Assembly (NCBI RefSeq): GCF_024757985.1
Contig: NZ_CP103289.1
Span: 3,596,001-3,660,000 of the forward strand
DNA length: 64,000 bases
Direction: 5' to 3'
Source of the DNA: Cellulomonas sp. NS3
GTDB lineage: Bacteria; Actinomycetota; Actinomycetes; Actinomycetales; Cellulomonadaceae
In this document: one piece after another, positions 21,228 through 30,500 of the stretch
How the letters are laid out: each line of letters starts with the position of its first letter
How positions within the stretch are numbered: the stretch's first letter is position 1
Position numbers and translations under genes: made by a program
The notes under the pieces: model-generated
What the model saw: the letters and a program-made list of their open reading frames with translations, nothing else
The model's database searches: none
Told to the model about the DNA's origin: nothing

Positions 21228-23446
21228 GCGGGGACCCGGGCGTGGACGAGGGCACGGGGACGGACGAGGGCACGGGCGGGGGCAGGACCCCGGGCGAGGT
21301 CCCGGAGCCGGACGTGCGCGTCCGCGCGGACGGGACCAGGGACGGGGTCGGGCCCGGGCAGGCGAGCCTCGCGCACCTGCTCGGACGCGCCGCGACGGTC
21401 GAGGAACGGGTCCGCGCCCTCGTCGCCCGCCGCCGCGCGGTCGACCCGCAGCCCGACGACCCGTTCCGCGGGCTGTACCTGAGCGACGAGGCCGTCGACC
21501 GCCTGCTCGCGGGTCCCCGGCCCGCGCACGCGCCCGACCCGGCGGTCGACGAGCGGACCGACGCGGTCGAGCGCGCCGCCGACGACGCCGAGCGCGCCGG
21601 GCACCGGCTGCGGCTGCGCGAGCTCGTGCGCCGCTGCGCGCTGACGCCGCTCGACGTCGACCTCCTGCTCGTGGCGCTCGTGTGCGACCTCGACTCGCGG
21701 TTCGAGCAGCTCTTCGGGTACCTCAACGACGACGTCACGCGGCGCCGGCCCGCGACGGCGGTCGCGCTCGAGCTGTGCGGCGTCGACCTCGCCTCCGCGC
21801 ACGGCCGGGCCCGGCTCACGCACGGACCGCTCGTCACCGGGGGCCTGCTCGTGGTCGAGGACCCCGACCGGCCGTTCCCGGGCCGGGCGCTGCGGGTCCC
21901 CGACCGCGTCGTCGAGCACCTGCTCGGCGACGACGCACCCGACGCGGCGCTCGCGCCGGTGCTCGTCACCGCCCCGGACGTCCGGTGGGGGGACGCCGGC
22001 CCCCTCGCGCGCGCCCTCGGCCGCGGGACGACCCTGACCTACCTGCGCGAGGGCTCGACCGGCTCGGCGCGCGTCCTCGCCGTCCAGGCGCTGCGCTCGA
22101 CCGGCCGGGACGCCGTCGTCGTCGACCTGCACGCCCTCGCCGCCGAGCCGGACGCGCACGCGCTCGCCCGGTCCGCCGCGCGCGAGGCCCGGCTGCGCGG
22201 TGCCGGGCTCGTCGCCGGGCCGGTCGAGGCGGTGGCGGCCCGCCCGCGCCTGCTGCCGGCGTTGGCGTGCGACCCCGAGCCGCTGCTGCTCGTGGGCCGC
22301 GGCGCGTGGGACCCCGCGTGGACCCCGCAGCCGCCGCTCCTGCTGACGGTGCCGGCCAGCACCACGGGCGAGCGCTCGACGATGTGGCTGCGCGCGCTGG
22401 GCTCCGGCGCGGACGACGGGCGCCACGAGGCCGCCGCCGGCATGGACGACGCGACCGTCGAGGCGGCGACGCTGCAGTTCCGGCTGCGGCCCGAGCAGGT
22501 GGCGCGGGCCGCGGCGTCGGCGCTCGCACAGGCGCGCGTCGAGCCCGACGGGCAGGTCACCGCCGAGCACCTGCGGGCCGGGGCCCGCGCCGAGAACGGC
22601 TCCGCGCTCGACGGGCTGGCCCGGCGCATCGAGCCCGCGGTCGGCTGGTCGAACCTCGTGCTCCCGCGCGCGCCGATGGTCGCGCTGCGCGAGGTGGCCC
22701 TGCGCGCCCGGCACCGCGAGCGCGTGCTCGGCGACTGGTCGATGCGGCCCGGCGGCGGGCGCGGGCACGGTGTCGCGGCGCTGTTCGCGGGCGACTCGGG
22801 GACCGGCAAGACGATGTCCGCCGAGGTCGTCGCGCACGAGCTCGGGCTCGACCTGTACGTCGTCGACCTCGCGACGGTCGTCGACAAGTACATCGGGGAG
22901 ACCGAGAAGAACCTCGAGCGCATCTTCACCGCCGCCGCCGAGGTCAACGGGGTCCTCCTGTTCGACGAGGCCGACGCGATCTTCGGCCGGCGCTCGGAGG
23001 TCCGCGACTCGCACGACCGCTACGCCAACATCGAGAGCGCCTACCTGCTGCAGCGCATGGAGTCGTTCGACGGGCTCGCGATCCTCGCGACGAACCTGCG
23101 CGCCAACATCGACGAGGCGTTCACGCGCCGGCTCGACGTGCTCGTCGACTTCCCGCTGCCCGACCCCGAGCACCGCCGCGCGCTGTGGGACCGCAGCCTC
23201 GGGGCGCTCGTCCCGCGCGACCCGGACGTCGACCTCGAGTTCGTGGCGGGCGCGTTCGAGCTCGCGGGCGGCGCGATCCGCTCGTCGGCGGTCACCGCGG
23301 CGTACCTCGCGGCCGACGACGGCGGCACGGTGCGCATGACGCACGTGATCAGCGCCGTCGAGCACGAGTACCGCAAGCTCGGCCGGCTGTGCCTGCCCGG
23401 CGAGTTCGGGCGGTACTGGTCGATGCTCCAGCCGACCGGAGCCTGA
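21224..23446 (+). CDS. AAA+ ATPase of the eCIS (Pvc15/Afp15 type)
   Basis: 740 residues from the GTG at 21224, which overlaps the preceding stop (GTGA). The N-terminal ~400 residues contain an acidic Gly/Thr-rich leader and an alpha-helical domain, VRRCALTPLDVDLLLVALVCDLDSRFEQLFGYLNDD, typical of eCIS ATPases. The C-terminal AAA+ module carries Walker A GDSGTGKT at ~523-530, Walker B LLFDEADAIF at ~576-585 followed by GRRSEVRDSHDRYANIESAYLLQRME, and a sensor/arginine-finger segment ILATNLRANIDEAFTRRLD. Family members are thought to act in assembly or loading of the particle rather than contraction. Nothing suggests a membrane association. Confidence 0.92.
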   Translation: MSGDPGVDEGTGTDEGTGGGRTPGEVPEPDVRVRADGTRDGVGPGQASLAHLLGRAATVEERVRALVARRRAVDPQPDDPFRGLYLSDEAVDRLLAGPRPAHAPDPAVDERTDAVERAADDAERAGHRLRLRELVRRCALTPLDVDLLLVALVCDLDSRFEQLFGYLNDDVTRRRPATAVALELCGVDLASAHGRARLTHGPLVTGGLLVVEDPDRPFPGRALRVPDRVVEHLLGDDAPDAALAPVLVTAPDVRWGDAGPLARALGRGTTLTYLREGSTGSARVLAVQALRSTGRDAVVVDLHALAAEPDAHALARSAAREARLRGAGLVAGPVEAVAARPRLLPALACDPEPLLLVGRGAWDPAWTPQPPLLLTVPASTTGERSTMWLRALGSGADDGRHEAAAGMDDATVEAATLQFRLRPEQVARAAASALAQARVEPDGQVTAEHLRAGARAENGSALDGLARRIEPAVGWSNLVLPRAPMVALREVALRARHRERVLGDWSMRPGGGRGHGVAALFAGDSGTGKTMSAEVVAHELGLDLYVVDLATVVDKYIGETEKNLERIFTAAAEVNGVLLFDEADAIFGRRSEVRDSHDRYANIESAYLLQRMESFDGLAILATNLRANIDEAFTRRLDVLVDFPLPDPEHRRALWDRSLGALVPRDPDVDLEFVAGAFELAGGAIRSSAVTAAYLAADDGGTVRMTHVISAVEHEYRKLGRLCLPGEFGRYWSMLQPTGA

Positions 23447-23589
23447 GCCCGGCGCGTGCGCGATCGGGCAGCGGCCCTGCCCCGGACGACGGCTGGCCGA
23501 TCCTTGGCGCGGCGCGACGCCGGGGGAAGCCTCGGAGGAGACGCCGCACCGGGGTCCGGCCCGGCGGCGAGCCCGGTGAGGGAGCGACC

Positions 23590-24336
23590 ATGCGCGAGCA
23601 CGAGCACGAGCACCTGGACGACGACGCGCAGCGCCCGCGCACGGAGCGCACCGAGGAGCGGCCCGACAGCGTGCTGTGGCGGGCCGCCGCGGCGGGGCGC
23701 ACCGACGTCGTCGGGCCGCAGGGGCTCGCCCGGCTGCAGCGCGCCGTCGGCAACCAGGGGGTGAGCGGGCTCGCGCAGGAGGAGCGCTCGCCGGTGCTGG
23801 ACGTGGTCGGCTCGGGCGGCAGCCCGCTCGACGCGCACGTGCGCACCGACATGGAGTCCCGCCTCGGGCACGACTTCGGGGACGTGCGCGTGCACACCGA
23901 CGACGCGGCGCACCGCTCGGCCGCCTCGGTCCAGGCGCACGCGTACACGGTCGGCTCCGACGTCGTGTTCCAGCGCGGGCAGTACGACCCCGGCTCCACG
24001 GCGGGGCGCACGATGCTCGCGCACGAGCTCACGCACGTCGTGCAGCAGCGCAGCGGCCCGGTGGACGGGACCGCGACCGGCGACGGCGTGCGCGTCAGCG
24101 ACCCGTCCGACCGGTTCGAGCGCGAGGCCGCGGCGAACGCGGAGCGCGTCATGTCCGCGCCGCCCGTGCAGACCGCGCCGGTCGCCGGGGGCGGCGGTGC
24201 GTCGGGCGGGGCGGCCGTGCAGCGGCAGGAGGCCGAGGAGGAGGCCCCCGAGGAGGCGCCGGTGCAGGGCGCGTTCGAGCCCGGCGCCTCGGTGCAGCGC
24301 GAGGAGGCCGAGGAGGACGAGGCCGCCGCCGGCTGA
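23590..24336 (+). CDS. DUF4157 (eCIS core domain) protein with HELTH zinc-protease motif
   Basis: 248 residues; the ATG at 23590 has GGAG six bases upstream. A charged N-terminus precedes the DUF4157 domain (~78-155): LDAHVRTDMESRLGHDFGDVRVHTD, AASVQAHAYTVGSDVVFQRGQYDP, TMLAHELTHVVQQ. The HELTH at ~145-149 fits the HExxH zinc-metallopeptidase motif, as in most family members. DUF4157 is the commonest eCIS-associated domain and is seen fused to toxins; here no toxin domain follows. The tail is acidic and contains two VQRxEAEE motifs also seen in the disordered protein at 27523-30684. It may be a cargo, a loading adaptor or a processing protease. Confidence 0.85.
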   Translation: MREHEHEHLDDDAQRPRTERTEERPDSVLWRAAAAGRTDVVGPQGLARLQRAVGNQGVSGLAQEERSPVLDVVGSGGSPLDAHVRTDMESRLGHDFGDVRVHTDDAAHRSAASVQAHAYTVGSDVVFQRGQYDPGSTAGRTMLAHELTHVVQQRSGPVDGTATGDGVRVSDPSDRFEREAAANAERVMSAPPVQTAPVAGGGGASGGAAVQRQEAEEEAPEEAPVQGAFEPGASVQREEAEEDEAAAG

Positions 24337-24793
24337 CGCGTCGGGGCGGGCACCGGTCCTGCCCGGGGCGCGCGCCCAGGGCTCGAGCCGTTCACGGGGT
24401 GCCTGGGGACACGGTCGGCCTCAGCGCGGGCTCGCTCCTCGCGGCCGTCGTCGGCGCCGGCAGGTGGGCCGCACGGTCCACGTCGGACGTGCTGGCGCCG
24501 CTCGTCGAGGACCTCGGTGCACCCACCGGGGGCGGCCGGGCGGCCGTGCTCGTGGCTCGCGCTCGCTGTCGCCGCCTTCGCGGTGCTGTCGGTCGCGGGA
24601 CGCCGCGCCGGCTGACCTCACGCACGGCGGCACCGCCAGGCCGTGACCGCCCTGACCAGGCCGGACCCGGTGCTCGATCGGGCAGCGACGTCTTCCCTCC
24701 ACGACGGCCCGACGCACGTGCCGCTGCCCCCGCCGCGCGGTGACGCTGGTCTCGACGTCGCAGTGGCGCTCACCGGGCTCTGGAGGGACCAGC
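24337..24793 (+). other. 457-bp gap with a possible broken small membrane-protein gene
   Basis: No intact gene was found between the DUF4157 and sheath genes. A frame from the GTG at 24399 reads VPGDTVGLSAGSLLAAVVGAG and RWAARSTSDVLAPLVEDLGAP, then loses character near 24546. The frame one base over continues as a hydrophobic helix, WLALAVAAFAVLSVAGRRAG, ending in TGA at 24613-24615. Joined by a one-base shift, the two make a plausible ~70-residue tail-anchored protein. It could be a decayed gene, a sequencing error or chance. Confidence 0.35.
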
Positions 24794-26383
24794 ATGCCGA
24801 CCTACCTTTCCCCAGGTGTCTACGTCCAGGAGGTCGAGGCGGGATCCCGCCCGATCGAAGGAGTGGGCACCGCCGTCGCCGCGTTCGTCGGCCTCGCCGC
24901 GCAGGGTCCGCTCAACGAGCCGACCCTCGTGTCGAACTGGACCCAGTTCACCGAGAAGTTCGGCGACTTCCTGCCCGGCTCCTACCTCGCGCACTCCGTG
25001 TACGGGTACTTCCTCAACGGCGGCGGCAACTGCTACGTCGTGCGGATCGGCGGCGGCGCGTCGTCGAACGGCCACGCCGGGAACGGCGCGGCGGCGGTCG
25101 GGGCCGGGGGTTCCGCGAAGGCGCGCAAGGCCGTGACCGGGCCGGCCGTGGCGATGGTCGGCGGCTACCGCGTGACCGCGCAGCCGTCCGCGGCGAACAA
25201 GTCCGTGAGCGTCGAGATCCAGGACGCCGGCGGCGCCGAACCGCCCGAGGACCACTTCAAGCTCGTGGTCCACGCCGACGGCAAGGTGACCGAGACGTTC
25301 GACCACGTGACGACGAAGCGCGGTCCCGAGAACGTCGCCACCAAGGTCAACGCCGAGTCGAAGGTCGTGACGCTCGAGGAGGTCTTCTCGGGCAGCGCGC
25401 TCATGAAGCCCGACAAGGGCACGTTCGGCCTGCTCGCCCCCGAGCCCGAGCCGGAGGCGCCCACGGTGACCGCGCTCGGCGCCGACGACTACGTGGGCGA
25501 CGCCGCCGCGCGCACCGGGTTCAGCGGCCTCGAGGCGATCGACGAGGTCACGATGGTCGCCGTCCCGGACCTCATGGCCGCGTACGAGCAGGAGGCCATC
25601 GACCTCGAGACGGTCGTGGCGGTCCAGCGCGCGGTGATCGACCACTGCGAGCTCATGGGCGACCGCATGGCGATCCTCGACTCCCCCGCCAACCTCAGCC
25701 CGCAGCAGATCAAGAAGTGGCGCATGGAGGACACGAACTTCGACTCGCGCTTCGCGACGCTCTACTGGCCGTGGGTCAAGACGTTCGACCCCGCGTCGGG
25801 CAGCAACCGGTTCGTGCCGCCGTCGGGACACATGGCCGGGGTGTGGGCGCGCAACGACGACGAGCGGGGCGTGCACAAGGCGCCCGCGAACGAGGTCGTG
25901 CGCGGCGTGGTGAGCCTGCAGACGCAGATCACCAAGGCCGAGCAGGACCTGCTCAACCCGAACGGCATCAACTGCATCCGGACGTTCCCCGGGCGCGGGG
26001 TGCGGGTCTGGGGTGCGCGGACGCTGTCGAGCGACCCGTCGTGGCGCTACCTCAACGTGCGCCGGCTGTTCAACTACCTCGAGGAGTCGATCCTCATCGG
26101 CACGCAGTGGTGCGTGTTCGAGCCGAACGACCCGGCGCTGTGGGCACGCATCCGCCGCACCATCAGCGCCTTCCTGGTCAACGAGTGGCGCAAGGGCGCG
26201 CTGTTCGGGACGACGCCCGACGAGGCGTTCTTCGTCAAGTGCGACGGCGAGACCAACCCCGCCGAGGGCATCGACGCCGGCCAGGTCGTGTGCCAGATCG
26301 GCGTCGCCCCCGTGAAGCCCGCCGAGTTCGTCATCTTCCAGCTCGCCCAGTTCTCGGGCGGCACGAGCCTCGTCAACGAGTGA
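24794..26383 (+). CDS. Contractile tail sheath protein of the eCIS
   Basis: 529 residues; the ATG at 24794 has GGAGGG six bases upstream. The N-terminus MPTYLSPGVYVQEVEAGSRPIEGVGTAVAAFVGLA is the hallmark of phage and eCIS sheath proteins, whose N-terminal strand extends into neighbouring subunits. The C-terminal sheath domain follows (NGINCIRTFPGRGVRVWGARTLSSDPSWRYLNVRRLFNYLEESIL, ending in a short strand-forming tail FVIFQLAQFSGG). A surface domain sits between (~90-230). PVC and Afp clusters carry three sheath genes; only one is present here, as in simpler eCIS. Confidence 0.97.
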   Translation: MPTYLSPGVYVQEVEAGSRPIEGVGTAVAAFVGLAAQGPLNEPTLVSNWTQFTEKFGDFLPGSYLAHSVYGYFLNGGGNCYVVRIGGGASSNGHAGNGAAAVGAGGSAKARKAVTGPAVAMVGGYRVTAQPSAANKSVSVEIQDAGGAEPPEDHFKLVVHADGKVTETFDHVTTKRGPENVATKVNAESKVVTLEEVFSGSALMKPDKGTFGLLAPEPEPEAPTVTALGADDYVGDAAARTGFSGLEAIDEVTMVAVPDLMAAYEQEAIDLETVVAVQRAVIDHCELMGDRMAILDSPANLSPQQIKKWRMEDTNFDSRFATLYWPWVKTFDPASGSNRFVPPSGHMAGVWARNDDERGVHKAPANEVVRGVVSLQTQITKAEQDLLNPNGINCIRTFPGRGVRVWGARTLSSDPSWRYLNVRRLFNYLEESILIGTQWCVFEPNDPALWARIRRTISAFLVNEWRKGALFGTTPDEAFFVKCDGETNPAEGIDAGQVVCQIGVAPVKPAEFVIFQLAQFSGGTSLVNE

Positions 26384-26427
26384 CGCCGGACCCGACCCGC
26401 TCGACAGCAGAAGGAGAGTGACCAGCG

Positions 26428-26871
26428 ATGCCCCTCGACACATTCGACTCGTCGGCGGCGAACGGCTTCATCGTGACCATCGACGGGATCCAGATCCCCA
26501 AGGTCACCGAGGTCAGCGGCCTGAAGAACGAGGTCGACAAGATCGAGCTCAAGCAGCAGACGTCCGACGGCAAGTACGTCGTCCGCCAGCTCATCGGCCG
26601 CCCCAAGCCCGGGGAGTTCACCGTGACGCGCGGGCTCACCGAGTCCAAGACGGTGACGGACTGGCTCAAGAAGGTCATGGAGGGCGACGTCGCGGGGTCC
26701 CGCAAGACGGCGTCGGTCGCGCTGCTCGACTACCAGGGCGCGACCATCAAGACCTACAACTTCGTGAACTGCTGGGTGCGGTCGGTCGAGATCAACTCGC
26801 TCAAGGCCGGTGCCGCCGAGCAGGCCACCGAGAAGTTCACGGTCTGCTACGACGAGTCCACGATCTCCTGA
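26428..26871 (+). CDS. Inner tube protein 1 (gp19/Hcp-like)
   Basis: 147 residues; the ATG at 26428 is preceded by AGGAG. It is a T4 gp19-type tube protein: FDSSAANGFIVTIDGIQIPKVTEVSGLKNEVDKIELKQQTSDGKYVVRQLIGRPKPGEFTVTRG and, at the end, KAGAAEQATEKFTVCYDESTI. Hexameric rings stack to form the rigid tube inside the sheath. It lies 44 bases after the sheath gene, the usual order, and should be the bulk tube subunit; a second tube gene is at 30700. Confidence 0.95.
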   Translation: MPLDTFDSSAANGFIVTIDGIQIPKVTEVSGLKNEVDKIELKQQTSDGKYVVRQLIGRPKPGEFTVTRGLTESKTVTDWLKKVMEGDVAGSRKTASVALLDYQGATIKTYNFVNCWVRSVEINSLKAGAAEQATEKFTVCYDESTIS

Positions 26872-26890
26872 GACGGGGCCGAGCGACGTG

Positions 26891-27352
26891 ATGCAGCGCA
26901 TGCGCAACGGTGTCCTGGACGAGCAGGAGCAGCGGCTCGACGTCCACGAGGGGCACGCCCCGGACGCCGCCGCCCACGGCGTCCTGCGCACCGAGTTCGC
27001 GTTCGAGCTCCCGCGCGGGTACGTGGACGGCGACGGCGTGGTGCACCGCTCGGGCGTCATGCGGCTCGCGACCGCCCGCGACGAGCTCCTGCCGCTGTAC
27101 GACGCGCGGGTCCAGGAGAACGCCGCGTACACGACGGTCGTGCTGCTTGCACGGGTCATCACGTCGCTCGGGACCGTCCCGGCGATCACCGCGAACGTCG
27201 TCGAGAACATGTTCGCCTCGGACGTCGCGTTCCTGCAGGACCTCTACCGCCGCGTCAACGCGGAGGGGCACACCCGGATCGCGGTCACGTGCTCCGCGTG
27301 CCAGCACCGGATGACCGTCGACCTCGCGGGTGGCCGCCTGGGGGAATCGTGA
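26891..27352 (+). CDS. eCIS tail-assembly-like protein
   Basis: 153 residues from the ATG at 26891 (a GTG three bases earlier and an ATG nine bases later are alternatives). The core TEFAFELPRGYVDGDGVVHRSGVMRLATARDELLPLYDARVQENAAYTTVVLLARVITSLG resembles T4-like tail-assembly and tail-chaperone proteins that sit after the tube gene in phage and eCIS operons. The C-terminus has CSACQH. I expect a cytoplasmic assembly factor rather than a particle component, but this is by position. The stop overlaps the next start as GTGA. Confidence 0.7.
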   Translation: MQRMRNGVLDEQEQRLDVHEGHAPDAAAHGVLRTEFAFELPRGYVDGDGVVHRSGVMRLATARDELLPLYDARVQENAAYTTVVLLARVITSLGTVPAITANVVENMFASDVAFLQDLYRRVNAEGHTRIAVTCSACQHRMTVDLAGGRLGES

Positions 27353-27519
27353 CGTACGCGCCCGACCGGATCCACGAGGAGGTCGCGTACGTCGCCTACC
27401 ACTTCCACTGGCCGCTCGACGCGATCCTCGACCTCGAGCACGGTCAGCGGCTGCGGTACGTCGCCGAGATCGCGAGCATCAACACGCGGCTCAGCACGCG
27501 TCCCCACGCGGAGCGCTGA
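27349..27519 (+). CDS. Small DUF6760-like eCIS protein
   Basis: 56 residues from the GTG at 27349. The sequence YAPDRIHEEVAYVAYHFHWPLDAILDLEHGQRLRYVAEIASIN is typical of the short DUF6760-like proteins that follow the tail-assembly gene in Actinobacterial eCIS operons and of phage GpE-like proteins. It is helical and cytoplasmic. In phages the equivalent pair of small ORFs is a chaperone for the tape-measure protein; the next gene here is a very large one, which agrees. Confidence 0.7.
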   Translation: MTYAPDRIHEEVAYVAYHFHWPLDAILDLEHGQRLRYVAEIASINTRLSTRPHAER

Positions 27520-27522
27520 GCC

Positions 27523-30500
27523 GTGCGGTGGCCGTGGCAGCGGGACGCACCCCGGGGGGACGACGACGTCCGCGGGCGCGGGGCCGACGCCGGCCTCGGC
27601 GGGCGGGCGGGCGCCGGGGCGCGCGGGGCGGCCGGCGCGCACGCCGGTGTGCAGCGCGCTGCGGAGCCGGTGCCGTCCGTCGCGGGCTGGGCGTTCGTGC
27701 CGCCGCTCCAGCGCAGCACCGCCCCGATGCCGCTCGTGTCGGGTCTCGACACCGCGCGGCACGGGCTGGCCGCGTGGGGGGACCCCACGTCGCTGCGCCC
27801 GATGTCGCACCTCGTGAGCGCCGGCGTCGCCGCCGGGGTGGTCGACGGTGACGGCGGCGGGCTCGGCGCGCCGGCGGCACCGTCGGGCGCCCCGTCCACC
27901 CGCGCGGGCACCGACGAGCTCGTGCTCCACCGGCCCGACGTGACCGACCCCCCGTCGTCCGGCGGGACCGCGGCACCCCCCGTGCAACGCTCCGCGGTCC
28001 CGTCGGCGCCCGGACCGGGACGTGCGCCCGCACCGGCGCTCGTGAGCGCACGCTCGCTCGACCTGCCGGTGCTGCAGCTCGCGGCCCTGCCCGACGCACC
28101 CGCCGCGCCTCCTGGGGCTCGCGCCGAGGTCCCCGGGCCCGGACCCGTGGGCCGGTCGGACGTCGACGTGCAGGCGTCTCGCGACCTCGACTCCGGTCCG
28201 GCGCCCGCGGAGGCGAGCGGACACGCGGGCACCGGCGTGCCGGTCGGACCGGCCGAGGTCGCCGACGGCGCCGCGCTCGTCCTCGGCGCGCCCGTGCTCG
28301 GCGCGCCCGTGCTGGGCGTGCCCGTGCTCGGCGCGCCCGGGCCGGGGGTGGACCGCGGCGCTGACGACCCCGGCGGCCCGAGCGCGGCGGACGTCGCGCG
28401 CGCCGCGGCCGCCGCCGGGTCCACGTCCGTCCCGCTCACGCTCGTGGGCTCCGTCGGCGGTCTCGCCTCACCGGGCGCGGGAGCCCCCGTGCAGCGCGAC
28501 GTAGGCCCGGACGCGCCGGGCCCTGGCCCCGTACCGCGGGACGGCGGCTCGCCCGTACCCCTCGCCGAGGCGCCGACAGTCCCGCCCCGCACGTCCGTGC
28601 CCCGCCGGCTCGGGCTCGGCGCCCCGCTGACCGGCCCCGTCCCGAGCCTCGGCGCGCCGAGCGTGCACCCGGAGGGGACGACGCCGCTCCAGCGCGCGCA
28701 CGTGCACGACGGGGCGTCCGCCACCGCGGGTCCCGGCGTCACCTCGACGGCGCCGGCAGCGACGGGGACGTCCGGGGTACGGGCGGGGTCGCCCGGCGCA
28801 GCACTCCCGCTGGTCAGCGCGGAGCCCGGCGTGGGACACCTCGCAGCCGACGACGCGCGCCCCGACGGCGGTTCTTCCGACGGCGGGCGGCCCGACGGCG
28901 GTCCTCCCGACGGTGGGCGCCTCGACGCCGGTCCGGCCCTCAGCCCTCCGGCGCCGGAAGCACTGCACGGCGTCGGCCCGCGGGAGGACACCGCCGACGG
29001 CGACACGGTCGTCGCCGAGGTGCCCGTGGTCGCCCGTGCCGTGGACCTGCCCCTCGCGCCGGGCCCCTCGCACGACGCCGGGGCGGGCGACGCGCCGCCC
29101 GCACCCGCGACCGGCGGAGGCGGCGCCGACCCGACCCCGGGTGCCGTCCCACCCGCCGGCCTCAGCGCGGCCCCCTCGCCTGCGGCAGAGCACCTCGGCG
29201 GCGCCGGCACGGTCGGCGCGGTCGAGGTCGCGGCAGGCACCTCCGGCGAGTCGGGGATCGGGACAGGAACTGCCGGCGACCCAGGGTTCGGAGCGAGCAT
29301 GACCGGAGCAGGCTCGACCGGAGCGGGCACGCTCGCAGCGGGCACGCTGGGGTCCGGGACGGGCGGCGCGGTCGGAGCGGGCACGCTGGGGGCCGGTACG
29401 GGCGGAGCGGTCCCGGTCGCGCGCGCCGCGGTTGAGCCGCTCTTCCCGCTCCCGACGCTCGGGCGCGCGGCACGGGCGGACGTCGGCGCGACCTCCCCGG
29501 CGCGGACCGGCTCCGCCGACGACCTCGTCCCCGGTGGTGCCGCCGGGTCGTCGCACGGTGGGTCGGCACTCCCCCACGCGCTGCCGGTCGTGAGCCGCTC
29601 CGCGGTCGCCGGCACCGCCTCCCCGCACGCAGCCGACCCGGGCGCTGCCGCGTCACCCGCGGACAGCGCGCCCCTGCTGGTCCCCGTCCTGCGCGGGCAG
29701 CGCGACGACGGACCCAGCCCGGTCGTGAGCCGCGCGACCGGCATCACGGCCGCACCGGCACCGGGAACGGCGCTGCCGCTCGACGACGACGCGTCCGTGC
29801 ACCGGTCCACCTCGCCGAGCCCGGCCGACGGCCCGGCGGCGTCGACGCTCGGCACCACGCCGCCCGCTCTCGCGCCGAGCACCACCCCGGCCGGCCCGAC
29901 CACCGCCCCGACCCCGACCGCCGCCCTGGCGCTCGGCCCGACCGCCGTGCAGCGGACCCCCGACCGCCCCGGACCCGCCCGGGCCGACGCACCCCTCGTC
30001 GGTGCGCCGTCCGCCTCAGCGGCGACCGCCACGCTGCGTGCCCCGGCGCTCCAGCGCAGCACCGACGCGCCGGGCGCGACCGTCGTCGACGCGCAGCGCT
30101 CCGCGTCGTCGAGCACCGCCGCCTGGGCCGCGCCCTCCACCACCGCGTCGAGCACCCCGACGAGCACCCCGTTGGGCACCGCCGCCCCGACCGGCACACC
30201 GGCGTGGCCGGGGTCGTCGGCCACGACCGGCCCCGCGGGGACCGGGGCCGCCTGGACCGGGGCCGCGTGGACCGGGACCGCGTCGTCGGCCCCGGCGCTC
30301 CCCCTGCCGAGCCGCCCGGCCGACCCCGCCCCGCACACGAGCTCCGCGCACGGGACCGCCGCAGGCGCACCCGCGCTCCCCCTCGACGTCCAGCGCACCA
30401 CCGACGTCCCGCGCGCCTCCGACGTCCCGCACACCACCGACGCCCCGCTCCTCGCCGACGTCCCGCACCCCGTGGACGTCCAGCGCGCCGAGGCCGGCCC

